A stretch of DNA of 20,986 bases from IMG/VR virus record IMGVR_UViG_3300018428_000239, positions 1 through 20,986 of that record, one strand, 5' to 3'. Below, in pieces: positions 13,301 through 20,600 of this stretch; the stretch's first letter is position 1, and every line of letters begins with the position of its first letter. Position numbers and translations under genes: made by a program. Under the pieces are notes generated by a model. It ran no database searches, had not been told where the DNA came from, and worked only from the letters and a program-made list of their open reading frames with translations. This DNA is from a virus.

Positions 13301-16023
13301 TTAAAATTGACAAAGACACTTTCAAACTTGCTACAACAAAATCTCGTGCTATTGCAGGCATCGCAGTAACTCTCACTGGACCTGGAAATGGTAATGCTCA
13401 CGTACTTGAGATGAAGAAAAAGAATGAAAAATCTTTGATTACCATAAGCAATGTTGTCCAGTCACCTATTGCATTTACATATGTTCAGCAGGATCTTGCT
13501 GGAAATGGTGGAAATATTTCAATAGGACAATCTTTCTTTGCACTTTCTGGAATTAATTCTATTAGACCAACTGATATACTTTTAATTGATGATGAATATG
13601 TACGAGTTGAAAATGTTGGACTTTCAGATAATAATGTAGGACCTATCACTTTCTCAGGAAACATTCCTCTCGTAGAAGTATCTAGAGGCGTTCTCGGATC
13701 AGACGCTTCGGAGCATTTAGATGGAACTACATGCGATGTTTACAGAGGTTCTTATAACATCGTTAAGAGTAATATTCATTTTACAGAACCTCCGAGGGGA
13801 AATCAATTAGATTTACTTGGACCTGACGAATCAAAACTTCCAAGAGAAAGAGCAACATTTAGTGGTAGGGTATTCTTGCGTAAAGATTATGAAAGTAATC
13901 AGGTATATGATGATATTTCTGAGCAGTTTACTGGTGTTGGGCAAACATTTACATTGACAAGATCTGGATTGAATACCGTTGGTCTTGGAACTAGTGGTGG
14001 AAGCGGTTTAGTTTTTATTAACGGAATTTTCCAAGCACCGACTACAGAAAACAATTCTAGTAATAATTACATTATTGAAGAAAATTTAAATCTAGGAATC
14101 TCGTCAATCACATTTACTGGTGTTACATTTGATGAAGAATTATTCATAACCGAAAATGATATAAATCAAAATCAACTTCCTAGAGGAGGTGTACTTATTT
14201 CTTATGGATCAACACCAGGTCTTGGTTATGCGCCTTTAGAAGGTGCTTCAGTCACTCCTGTGGTAGTTGGTGGTATCATTGATGATCTCACAATCAATGA
14301 TATTGGTTCAGGATATAGGGGAGTTGTTTCAATTGGAGTAACAGATCCTAACCACAATGGTGATGAAGCAATAATAAGTGCAGTTGTTGGAGCAGGAGGA
14401 ACACTCTTATTCAGTGTTGATTATGGTGGAACTGGATATTCTAATGACGCAATTGTCAATATTGAAGATCCATCTTATGAAAATCTAGAAATTGTGGGGG
14501 TTTCTCGTCTTGGTATTGGAGCAACTACAGATACTGGAGTTGGTTTACTTCTTAATCTTGAGGTTGGGGCAGCAAAAACTTCAGTTGGTATTGGTTCCAC
14601 TTTATTCGAAGTAAGTAATTTCAAAATTACTAGAAATGGTTATGGATTTAAAAGAGGAGATGTATTTACTGTAGTAGGTCTTGTCACTGATAGAAACTTC
14701 AATCAACCAGTAGAAAAATTTGAAATTACTGTTTTAGAAACATTCTCAGATGCATTTAGTGCATCACAATTTGGGGAACTTGACTATATTGACAGTTTGG
14801 CACCTTACCAAGATGGAGAAAGGACAAGATTCCCATTAATTTATGAGGGTGAAACACTCAGTTTTGAAAAAGATGAATTGGATTTAGAATCTTCTGAGAT
14901 TAATCTTGATAATGTTTTAATTATTTTCTCAAATGGAATTCTTCAAGAACCTGGTTCATCATATACATTTGAAGGTGGATCTTCATTCGTATTTGCTGTA
15001 GCACCAAGACCCGAAGATGATATTCAAGTATTTTTCTATAGAGGAACTAAAGGAATTGATAGTATACAGTTTGAAGTTGATGAAACTGTAAAAATAGGAG
15101 ATACTTTACAAGTAATTTCTTCTAATGAAATAGAAACAAGTATTTCTCAAGATGAAAGAACTGTTTATTTTATCAACAGTGCAGATACAGTTCAAACAAA
15201 TGCTTATAATTCACAAGGAATTGATGATCAAAATTATAAACCAGTTCATTGGACTAAGCAAAAATCTGATTTGATTATTAATAATGAACCTGTATCTAAA
15301 GCAAGACCTAATACATCTGCACAGATATATCCAACATCGAATGTCATTTCTTCAATTGATTCGTCATCAACTACTTTATGGGTAGATAATGCAGAACTTT
15401 GGAATTATGAAGATGATCTTATTATTTCAGTAGATGCTTTATTATTCACTAATAGTGAAATTGTTGGTGTTGGGACAACAAGACCATCTGTAAATTATGA
15501 GACCATTACAAATATTAGTAGTGTTAATGCTTTTGTTGCGGAAATAGTAGGCATAACAACAGTTGATGGCATTGGAGGAGCTGATCTTGCTTTGGAATTT
15601 ACGCTTCAAAGAGATCCATTTACGTTCCCTGGATTCGAGGTTGGCGATTATTTCTATGTATCTAAAACCAGTGAAGGAACTGGAAATGTCAGTATCGAAG
15701 ACAATGACGCGGAGGTTATTGCAATATCCACAGCATTCTGCGACAACATTTATAAAGTTGCTGGATGGGATGGATCTTTAGGAATTGTCACTGCTAATAT
15801 AAGATCTGATAGTCCAGTTACGGGTCTGAATACTTCAGGTTCTTTACTATATCCAGTAGGAAAAGTATCATTTGGACGTTTATCAGGATTTGAAAGAAGG
15901 GCAAATAATCCTATAAGTATTGACCTTTCAAATTATACCTCAAGTAATAGTGGATTATCAACATATCCAATTATTCAGAGACGTGATGCTGGACTTAGAG
16001 ATACTGGCGCTCTAGAGTTATAA
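4357..16023 (+). CDS. Giant modular baseplate/virion structural protein (gp7 position)
   Basis: This 3888-residue protein lies where T4 has gp7 (1032 residues), between gp6 and gp8. The first 250 residues (RVKIQQVIENQLPEFILAEN; YESKGTDESFRILFNVLYNE; LEEFLLKPSDASY) match an N-terminal domain recalled from many cyanophage tail proteins and probably anchor it in the wedge. Next come repeated beta-rich modules. 'IDDE' modules lie near residues 100, 1548 and 3077. 'tGDkV-Y' units recur (for example FLTGDKVAY, HPFKTGDKVRF, HAYITGQKIFY). 'GGxxY' units lie near 740, 1068, 1113, 1151, 2037, 2116, 3316 and 3356. A YHYH domain (GWAYDGNPIYGSFGYSDP) is near 1240. The C-terminus PIIQRRDAGLRDTGALEL is a recurring ending in such proteins. 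It has no membrane segment and few cysteines. AGG at about 4346-4348 may serve as ribosome site. Virion location is near certain; equivalence to gp7 is inferred from position. Confidence 0.85.
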   Translation: MQHEGFGERVKIQQVIENQLPEFILAENPKFVEFLRQYYVSQEFVSGPTDISENIDRYLKLDNLTPEVIRGNTHLTSDVSVSDDIINVVSTKGFPKTYGLIRIDDEIITYTSVTDTSFEGCIRGFSGVTAYHSDLNEEELVFTESSSASHANESIIYNLSSLFLQEFYKKLKFSLTPGLENLNFNENLNVANFVKEARGFYESKGTDESFRILFNVLYNESPTIINLEEFLLKPSDASYIRRSVAVVRPLSGDINGLEGQTIYKTTDSATTASVSEIESFVREGVVYYKLNLFVGYDDTNPTITGTFDVTKNTRVIDNVVISGLDPIHTISVDSTVGFDESGIIYYNHRPIYYNEKTLNQFLGCYTTEVNPINIEKTGYIHGSNTYYGYFDGDESQKVEFLITGVLSDAVIDNEKFNFKSGDIITPKSLGNLVPRDSSKISIFSNSWLYNTSTRYQINTFSGSNISTKIKIDRNTLKIGDKVEILYRNTEIVPVAGFDDITILDISDDGTITLSVSTTPLNQPGTSYDLRRLLKKATSSEVSIQYGNNAVSSDIQNTYTDKENIAYIASNSLPGYEITTKLFEYQIESLNDYDNVTQGYTTITFTSIVSFLTGDKVAYIEDENNKILGLDEEFYFVEVLSDKKSIKLYQNGVTIPSTDYFSFGYGFSNPGNNKFILFEQKDRIINPQKILKKIDLNQKIEDIASSDILPGPLGMLKNGVEIFSFKTNDRVYYGPLENINVLNGGDEYDVINPPLLNISGSAKIEPVISGSVKKVYVDPQDFDFEKIISIDLTGGNGSGAKFEPVVEKFARQIEFDAREFNSGGGLDIVNERITFTKPHGLIDGQEITYNKVNNSAIGIEPFQGSNTDTGEYLIDGSIYYSEIINDKTIRIYKNYSDYFSGINTVGFTTIGNSGIHKFKLETKNRLSEIRVTSSGDGFTYRKLKVAASGISSISHFIEFEDHGFSDGEVVTYSYEGEQLEGVSPTNKYKILFIDSNKFRISDAGPDGIDNTNYDRHKYVKFNSVGVGTHIFSYPEINMRVNFSSPGAGNTSIVATPVITGNIEQVYIYDKGSDYGTTTLNVHNRPNISVLNGKESQFSAVVENGQVTKVRILYGGAEYYSMPELVISSPTGIGAVVRPVIKDGRIVDVVVISGGLNYEQSTTGIYAVSAGSGAIFQANVRPLTVNASTKFGVQNQFYRDPASEIITSGSNGLQYAVVSYSQNVKDQLADNGDLENKHSDIIGWAYDGNPIYGSFGYSDPDDINSPIKRLTPSFEITSVTNRPSSTIFPLGYFVDDYKYTALSDLDQYNGRFGKTKDFPNGVYAYFATTELNNDQQTVGKFPYFVGLKYKSQYIKENDNLDQSFDLNSTNLLRNTSPYGVSNLYSDNDFIIESNEVVTQNTLIESVSAGSVNGYEVIKSGTDYSIGDKVDFKVESGTSPFIKVSEIQGKDIETIRTDITSYEDTIVSWKNSNKVKFTIYPYHEFNTGDYINIIGVSTDKINIQGSYEIGVTTYTSLLSEQLDEFNVTGFSTDIFVNFVPQNISVGNTIRIDDEYLQIISISDRQNVLKVRRDNLGVAHTSGSQVQYLPYEFEINKNLDSFDSKTPNRMHFNPTTSVGVGIQTGSGITVEYTIGLRTYETFVQTQSIFLQNHPFKTGDKVRFEKPTVSNPIPVEVPNVGTLNIPDDINEFYIIKKSSDFVGIVTSVGLSTSSSGLFFLNNGSDNYDYIIESIEDNITATSERINAVVSVSTSHNLTKGDIVDIEVQPNLNVGIGTTNKIYIKYVNNNLVVNPIGFTTENVDIVNNSIFVEGHAYITGQKIFYNSEDDVISGLSTGEYFVYKVDENIVKLAETYIDSVNVPPTLINFEDRGGNLQSLSAVNPPISNYKNNNLVFDVSDDSLQGYNLNFYYDSSFSNEFDSFTSEGIYVVTSVGGTVGFSSEARVILNFSSNTPEILYYNLTLEGIPINTTDKDVDHYSQILFENSLYNSTHKVIGIANTEFSVSLRKLPESLVYLKDECDVIKYTTKSQTATGGIENLNIISGGYGLKSLPIFNGVESEQGAGAFIIPVSNTIGNIISDILKNEGYEYPSDNTIRPSANIPQEVYLADSNTIDSINITFGGEDYSSPPDIVIVNSDTGELIDTGYIRAIINGSSITQLNVEYPANGLPIKPVTLRTVNNSNGINIDKVEYSSSSGIVTCTITTPIFGFTEQPLAQGDKIFVEGIEQVSGSNGDGVNSTDLGFDFFRITQYYATNPARFEYNISEFTDNAGEIKFIQEGYATAIKEEKYPKFEVIQKGSQFLIGELITVKSDNQTENTDIEVISANSNIIRVLGKRLLNVGEKIIGSSSNSAGTIDFIKNSTGSYNISWSNIKSFDWKYNIGKLNENSQVLPDNDYYQNLSYAIKSTKSWDEIVGNINSLVHTSGMKNFADMQFTDTVQSGISTLSEESIISVTNSYVSDLRVDRTNYFDSAIDVNTSGNISRFLKFKNTYLLDFILCKSNNVISIDDISNQFSSRNDEISDVRNLGYLNPSNNFNKFLIQSRDLITGQIQLSEVIALNTSTDIYTLFKSDLSNFEYKIADIEPIFDDNFEYFLGVEANDPDNAAIVFKSLTETITGIALTSGTFDLNMIKVEGISCNAIAGVSTTLFSFNADDFDAAHVGVHIKNNDDTKMNYVELYVTHDNTDTYMNEYFFDIQEETSFDELGTFTADLIDGNFVLNYVNDSGESLVARSKTVGFGTTTLGDGEFRFNADGQPIGSERSLLYKTFSTEVSAGTTSLFELDYTLFSAVKSIVSVGQGENSAVHQLMAICDGNDSYITQHPFLSIGQETGIGTFGTNINLNSGTFSLEFTPDSYVNPVRVKVLNTIFYKDFDFINQNPELNYDPFVEDVKLSSYYGVNVNLGIAYQFPARIGGKDIFAKTFNPNSSAVNYTTNEFSLEDHYFQPYEELIYTPQSSFIGVGTEPIEIEETENNVGVLTTKLPREVFAIKIDKDTFKLATTKSRAIAGIAVTLTGPGNGNAHVLEMKKKNEKSLITISNVVQSPIAFTYVQQDLAGNGGNISIGQSFFALSGINSIRPTDILLIDDEYVRVENVGLSDNNVGPITFSGNIPLVEVSRGVLGSDASEHLDGTTCDVYRGSYNIVKSNIHFTEPPRGNQLDLLGPDESKLPRERATFSGRVFLRKDYESNQVYDDISEQFTGVGQTFTLTRSGLNTVGLGTSGGSGLVFINGIFQAPTTENNSSNNYIIEENLNLGISSITFTGVTFDEELFITENDINQNQLPRGGVLISYGSTPGLGYAPLEGASVTPVVVGGIIDDLTINDIGSGYRGVVSIGVTDPNHNGDEAIISAVVGAGGTLLFSVDYGGTGYSNDAIVNIEDPSYENLEIVGVSRLGIGATTDTGVGLLLNLEVGAAKTSVGIGSTLFEVSNFKITRNGYGFKRGDVFTVVGLVTDRNFNQPVEKFEITVLETFSDAFSASQFGELDYIDSLAPYQDGERTRFPLIYEGETLSFEKDELDLESSEINLDNVLIIFSNGILQEPGSSYTFEGGSSFVFAVAPRPEDDIQVFFYRGTKGIDSIQFEVDETVKIGDTLQVISSNEIETSISQDERTVYFINSADTVQTNAYNSQGIDDQNYKPVHWTKQKSDLIINNEPVSKARPNTSAQIYPTSNVISSIDSSSTTLWVDNAELWNYEDDLIISVDALLFTNSEIVGVGTTRPSVNYETITNISSVNAFVAEIVGITTVDGIGGADLALEFTLQRDPFTFPGFEVGDYFYVSKTSEGTGNVSIEDNDAEVIAISTAFCDNIYKVAGWDGSLGIVTANIRSDSPVTGLNTSGSLLYPVGKVSFGRLSGFERRANNPISIDLSNYTSSNSGLSTYPIIQRRDAGLRDTGALEL

Positions 16024-16026
16024 ATA
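16019..16026 (+). promoter_or_regulatory. Perfect T4-type late promoter overlapping the giant gene's stop
   Basis: TATAAATA is an exact match to the T4 late promoter. Its first five bases lie inside the end of the giant gene and include that gene's TAA stop. Transcription would start near 16032, about 15 nt before the gp8-like start at 16047. It would let gp8 and the following gene be made independently of an 11.7-kb upstream message. Confidence 0.75.
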
Positions 16027-16046
16027 TAAGAAAAAACGTTATATAG

Positions 16047-17621
16047 ATGTCCGCACTTGTAACAGATCAGTTCCGAATTGAAAATTCTGCGAACTTTGTC
16101 GAGTCAGTAAATGATTCGAATAATTCTTACTATGTTTGGTTGGGACTACCAAATCCCAACATCTACACTGGATTTGCCCGAAATCTTAATTGGAAAGGTT
16201 CTGAGGGTGTTTCTGCAGGTGTAGTTCCAAATCCTATTGACAATCCAAGCCACTTATCTCAATATAAAGATTCTTTGCTATTTGGTAAGAGAATAACCTC
16301 TTCTAATGTTAAGAGGATTGTTAAAAGAGTTGATTGGATAAAAGGTAAGAAATATGATATGTATAGACATGACTATAGTGACTCAAATCTAACGTCAGTT
16401 TCTAAAAGTACAAGATTATACAATTCTGAATTTTATGTAATTAATAGTGATTTTAACGTTTATATTTGTATTTCTAATGGATCTGGTGGTGATTCTAGTC
16501 AGGCAAACCAGTCGCAGTATGAACCAACTTTTACAGATCTAGAACCATCGCCAGCAGGTAACGGGTCAGATGGTTACCTTTGGAAATATCTCTTCTCAAT
16601 TTCTCCATCTGATATTATCAAATTTGATTCTACAGAGTATATAACTTTACCTGATAATTGGTCAACAAATACAAATAGTAACATTATTTCTGTAAGAGAT
16701 AATGGAAATTCTGATGAAAATACTAATCAAATAAAAACTGTTTATATTGATAACGCCGGTTCTGGATATACAGATGGAGAAGTTGATATTTTAGGAGATG
16801 GTCAAGGAGGAAGAGTTTTTATTACAACAAATGCTTCTGGAGAAATCATTTCGACAACTGTTACTGCAGGTGGAAGTGGTTACACTTATGGTCTTGTAGA
16901 TTTGGGTTCTCTTCAACCTCAAGGAAGTATTCAAAATCCAGCAAAACTTATCCCAATTATTCCACCTTCTAAAGGTCATGGATATGATATCTACAAAGAA
17001 CTTGGAGCAGATAAAGTTTTAATTTATGCAAGATTTGATAATGCGACTAGAGATTTTCCATCAAATACCGCTTTTTGTCAGATTGGATTACTGAAAAATC
17101 CTTCTAGTGTAGGATCGGGACAAACATTCTACGATGGAGAGTTTTCAAATCTTGGCGCAATAATGTTTGATTCCGTCAATGAATTTCTTCCAAAAGTTGG
17201 TGAAAAAATTACTCAGGTCGTAGATACTATAGATACTGCTAAAGGATATGTCGCATCATATGATGCTGACACAAAAGTTCTTAAGTATTTTAAAGATAGA
17301 TCCCTATTTAATTCAACATCGCAGGATGAAACTGATTATATTGGAATTTCTTTAGGTGCCAAGGCAAATGTTGAGTTTGTCAATTCTGGACAAAATATTA
17401 TTGGTGAAACAAGTGGATTCTCAGGATCTGTTGCAAATTTCACGGGACTGACCACATCAGTTAATAGCTCAATCATTAATTTGGGAGTAGAGTTTACTGA
17501 TGGTCTTGCAGAATCTGAGATAAATAAAAAGACAGGGGATATATTGTATATTGACAATAGACCTCTCGTCTTTAGGAATGATAGGCAAAAAGAAGACATC
17601 AAAATTATTCTCGAATTTTAA
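16047..17621 (+). CDS. gp8: Baseplate wedge protein gp8-like
   Basis: This 524-residue protein carries the gp8 wedge family signature. The N-terminal part includes SNNSYYVWLGLPNPNIYTG, the stretch VDWIKGKKYDMYRHDYSDSN and FNVYICISNGSGG (near 135). SDGYLWKYLFSISPSDIIKF (near 172-191) is the family's most recognisable block. Two 'GGSGY'-type units follow near residues 236 and 275 (NAGSGYTDGEVDILG; TAGGSGYTYGLVDLG). The C-terminus GDILYIDNRPLVF...IKIILEF matches gp8 endings. In T4, gp8 (334 residues) dimerises and binds gp7, gp6 and gp10 at the wedge periphery. The extra length here is mostly the inserted repeat modules and the region after them. A late promoter precedes the gene. No clear Shine-Dalgarno sequence is seen, only an A-rich leader. 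Confidence 0.9.
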   Translation: MSALVTDQFRIENSANFVESVNDSNNSYYVWLGLPNPNIYTGFARNLNWKGSEGVSAGVVPNPIDNPSHLSQYKDSLLFGKRITSSNVKRIVKRVDWIKGKKYDMYRHDYSDSNLTSVSKSTRLYNSEFYVINSDFNVYICISNGSGGDSSQANQSQYEPTFTDLEPSPAGNGSDGYLWKYLFSISPSDIIKFDSTEYITLPDNWSTNTNSNIISVRDNGNSDENTNQIKTVYIDNAGSGYTDGEVDILGDGQGGRVFITTNASGEIISTTVTAGGSGYTYGLVDLGSLQPQGSIQNPAKLIPIIPPSKGHGYDIYKELGADKVLIYARFDNATRDFPSNTAFCQIGLLKNPSSVGSGQTFYDGEFSNLGAIMFDSVNEFLPKVGEKITQVVDTIDTAKGYVASYDADTKVLKYFKDRSLFNSTSQDETDYIGISLGAKANVEFVNSGQNIIGETSGFSGSVANFTGLTTSVNSSIINLGVEFTDGLAESEINKKTGDILYIDNRPLVFRNDRQKEDIKIILEF

Positions 17622-17624
17622 GAA

Positions 17625-20600
17625 ATGGCACAAAAAACAGATTTAAACGTAAATCCATATTTTGATGATTTTGATGCGGATAAAAACTTTTATAAAGTTT
17701 TATTTAAGCCTGGAACTCCAGTGCAATCAAGAGAATTAAATAATATACAATCAATTCTCCAGAATCAAATTGAATCCTTTGGAAGTCATATTTTCAAAGA
17801 AGGTTCTGTAGTAATTCCTGGAAGCATCTCATATGATCCTCAGTATTATGCAGTTAAACTGAATCAAAGATTTTCAAATATAGATATTCAGGCTTATATA
17901 AATCAATACTTAGGTAAAAAAATAGAGGGTCAGGTATCTGGAGTTACAGCATCAGTTCAAAGGATAGAAATTCCCGATGCTATTAACAACTTAGATTCAA
18001 TTACCCTTTATGTAAAATACCTTGATGCAAATAACGATAATGAAATCTCTACATTTACAAATGAAGAGACCTTGATATGCGACGAAAATATTGTTTATGG
18101 AAATAATACAGTAATTAATGCTGGAGCAGGATTTGCATCGCTAATTTCTATTGACGCATGTTCCACAGGATCTGCAGTTTCTATTACTGATGGAATTTAC
18201 TTCGTTAGAGGAACTTTTGCTAAGATTTTTAAAGAAACAATTATTTTAGATTATTATACAAATACTCCAACTTATAGAGTAGGTATTAAAGTATCTGAAG
18301 AGATTATTAGTGCAAAAGATGATCCTTCACTTTATGATAATGCGAAGGGATTTAACAATTATTCCGCACCAGGTTCAGATAGATTTAAATTAAATCTATC
18401 TTTAACTAAGAAATCAATCGATAGTGTTGATACTGATACAGATTTTATTGAGATTTTAAGAATTGTAGATGGAGAGATCAAAAAAGTATCCGTACAATCT
18501 CAATATAATCTAATTAAAGATTATTTGGCACAAAGAACATATGATGAATCGGGAAATTATTCTGTTCGTCCTTTTGGAATATCGCTACATGAAACTTTAA
18601 ATGATAATATTGGAAATGATGGATTATTTTTTGAAGGGGAATCCACTGATCAGGGAAATATTCCATCAGATGATTTAATGTCTATTAAATTGTCTCCAGG
18701 TAAGGCATATGTAAGGGGTTATGATATTGAAAAAACAGTAACTTCTATTATTGATGTTAAAAAACCAAGAGAAACTGTAGATAATCCGCAACAAACTGTA
18801 AATTTACAATTAGGAAATTTATTTAGATTAAATAATACTTTTGGTACTCCAAAACAAAATGCTGCTATCGAATTACATGATGTAAGAAGAGATGCTGGAA
18901 CAACATCTCCAACTAGCACCTCATTGATAGGGCAAGCAAGGGTATATAATTATTCTCTCACCGATGCTCCATACACAGATTTAGCAACTTCATGGGATTG
19001 TTATCTTTATGATCTCCAAATGTTCACAAAGATTACAATATCTTCACTATTTGCAAATGGTGATATTGTAGAAGGTTCTAGGGTAAGAGGAGAAAGTAGT
19101 GGTGCAACAGCTTTTATTGTTGAAGTTCCTTTATCTACAGTAATTACCCTAACTCAAGTTTCTGGAACTTTTGTGAAAGGAGAGAACATTATTATTGATG
19201 AAAATGATACAATTAAAAGAAATATTATTAATGTAAATGCTTATGGAATTGATGATATTAAGCAATTCTATATGCCAGCAGTTGTTAGTGGATTTAATTC
19301 TAATTTCCTTGCTGATACAATTTTAGAAAAGAGATTTCCTCAAGGATTTAATGCATCCAATTCTCTGTTCATCGATGGTGCAGGAGTTGCAACTAGTCCT
19401 GGAAAATATTTTAATGGAAAGGTTAAAGTAGGAGATATTGTAAGATATCAAGCACCAGGAATATCTGAAGAAATTTTCAATGTAGTTCAATCAATATCAG
19501 CTACTGGGGAAAGTATTTCGCTATCATCTGTTACAGACGTTCCCGGTGTATGTTCAGGTTCTGTTCAGGCAAATGTAAATGTAAGTTCTTTTTCTTTAGG
19601 AAAAGTATCTATAAAGAATAGTGAATATGATGGACTTTATATAACACTTGGACAAGAAAATGTTTCTACGTTAGATTTAAATAATTCTGATTTAATCTTC
19701 ACTAAGCAGGCAGTATTACAAAAAGCAACAAGTGCTAATGGTCAAATAACAATCACTGTCTCAGAATTTAATGTTCCGAATGGATCTAATTTTGTAGCAT
19801 TTGATCAAGAAAGATATTTTATCACATATGATGACGGGACGATTCAAACCTTATCTAGCGAAAACTTTACTTATGGTTCTGCATCTATAACTATTAATGG
19901 TCTTCTTCCTAATAAGACAACTAACTTAATTGTTGCAACTTTTGAAAAACCATCAATATCAAGCAAAATTAAAACTAATGCTAAATGTAAGATTGTAGAG
20001 GTTACTTTATCAAAAAATCAAGAATCTGGATTAGTAGCAGGAAGTACTTTAAATGATGGGTTGACCTATAATCAATACTATGGATTAAGAGTTCAGGATA
20101 GAGAAATTTCTTTAAATTATCCTGATGTAAATAGAGTTCTTGCAGTTTATGAGTCATTAAATTCAAATGCTCCTATTCTTGATAAACTGTCATTTAGTAG
20201 CATTTTTGCTATTGGAGACAATGCTATAGTCGGTGAAGATATTCTTGGATCAGAATCAAATACTCTTGCAAGAGTTGTAAGTAGAGCAGTTAATTCTGTA
20301 GAAATTGTCTATTTGAATAATAATAGATTCTTCACTAATGAACTAGTGAAATTTAAACAATCAAATATTGAAGCATCTATTGATGAAAATACTCCAGGAA
20401 AGTATTTAAATATTAGTAATAAATTTACTTTAGATAAATCTCAAAAAGAACAATTCTACGATTATTCTAGAATAGTAAGAAAATCGGGAGAAAATTCTCC
20501 TTCAAAACGTCTTATGATTATTTTTGATCATTTTGTTGTTAGTGATGACGATGAGGGTGATCTTTTTACAGTTATGAGTTATGATAATAGTGTTTATAAA

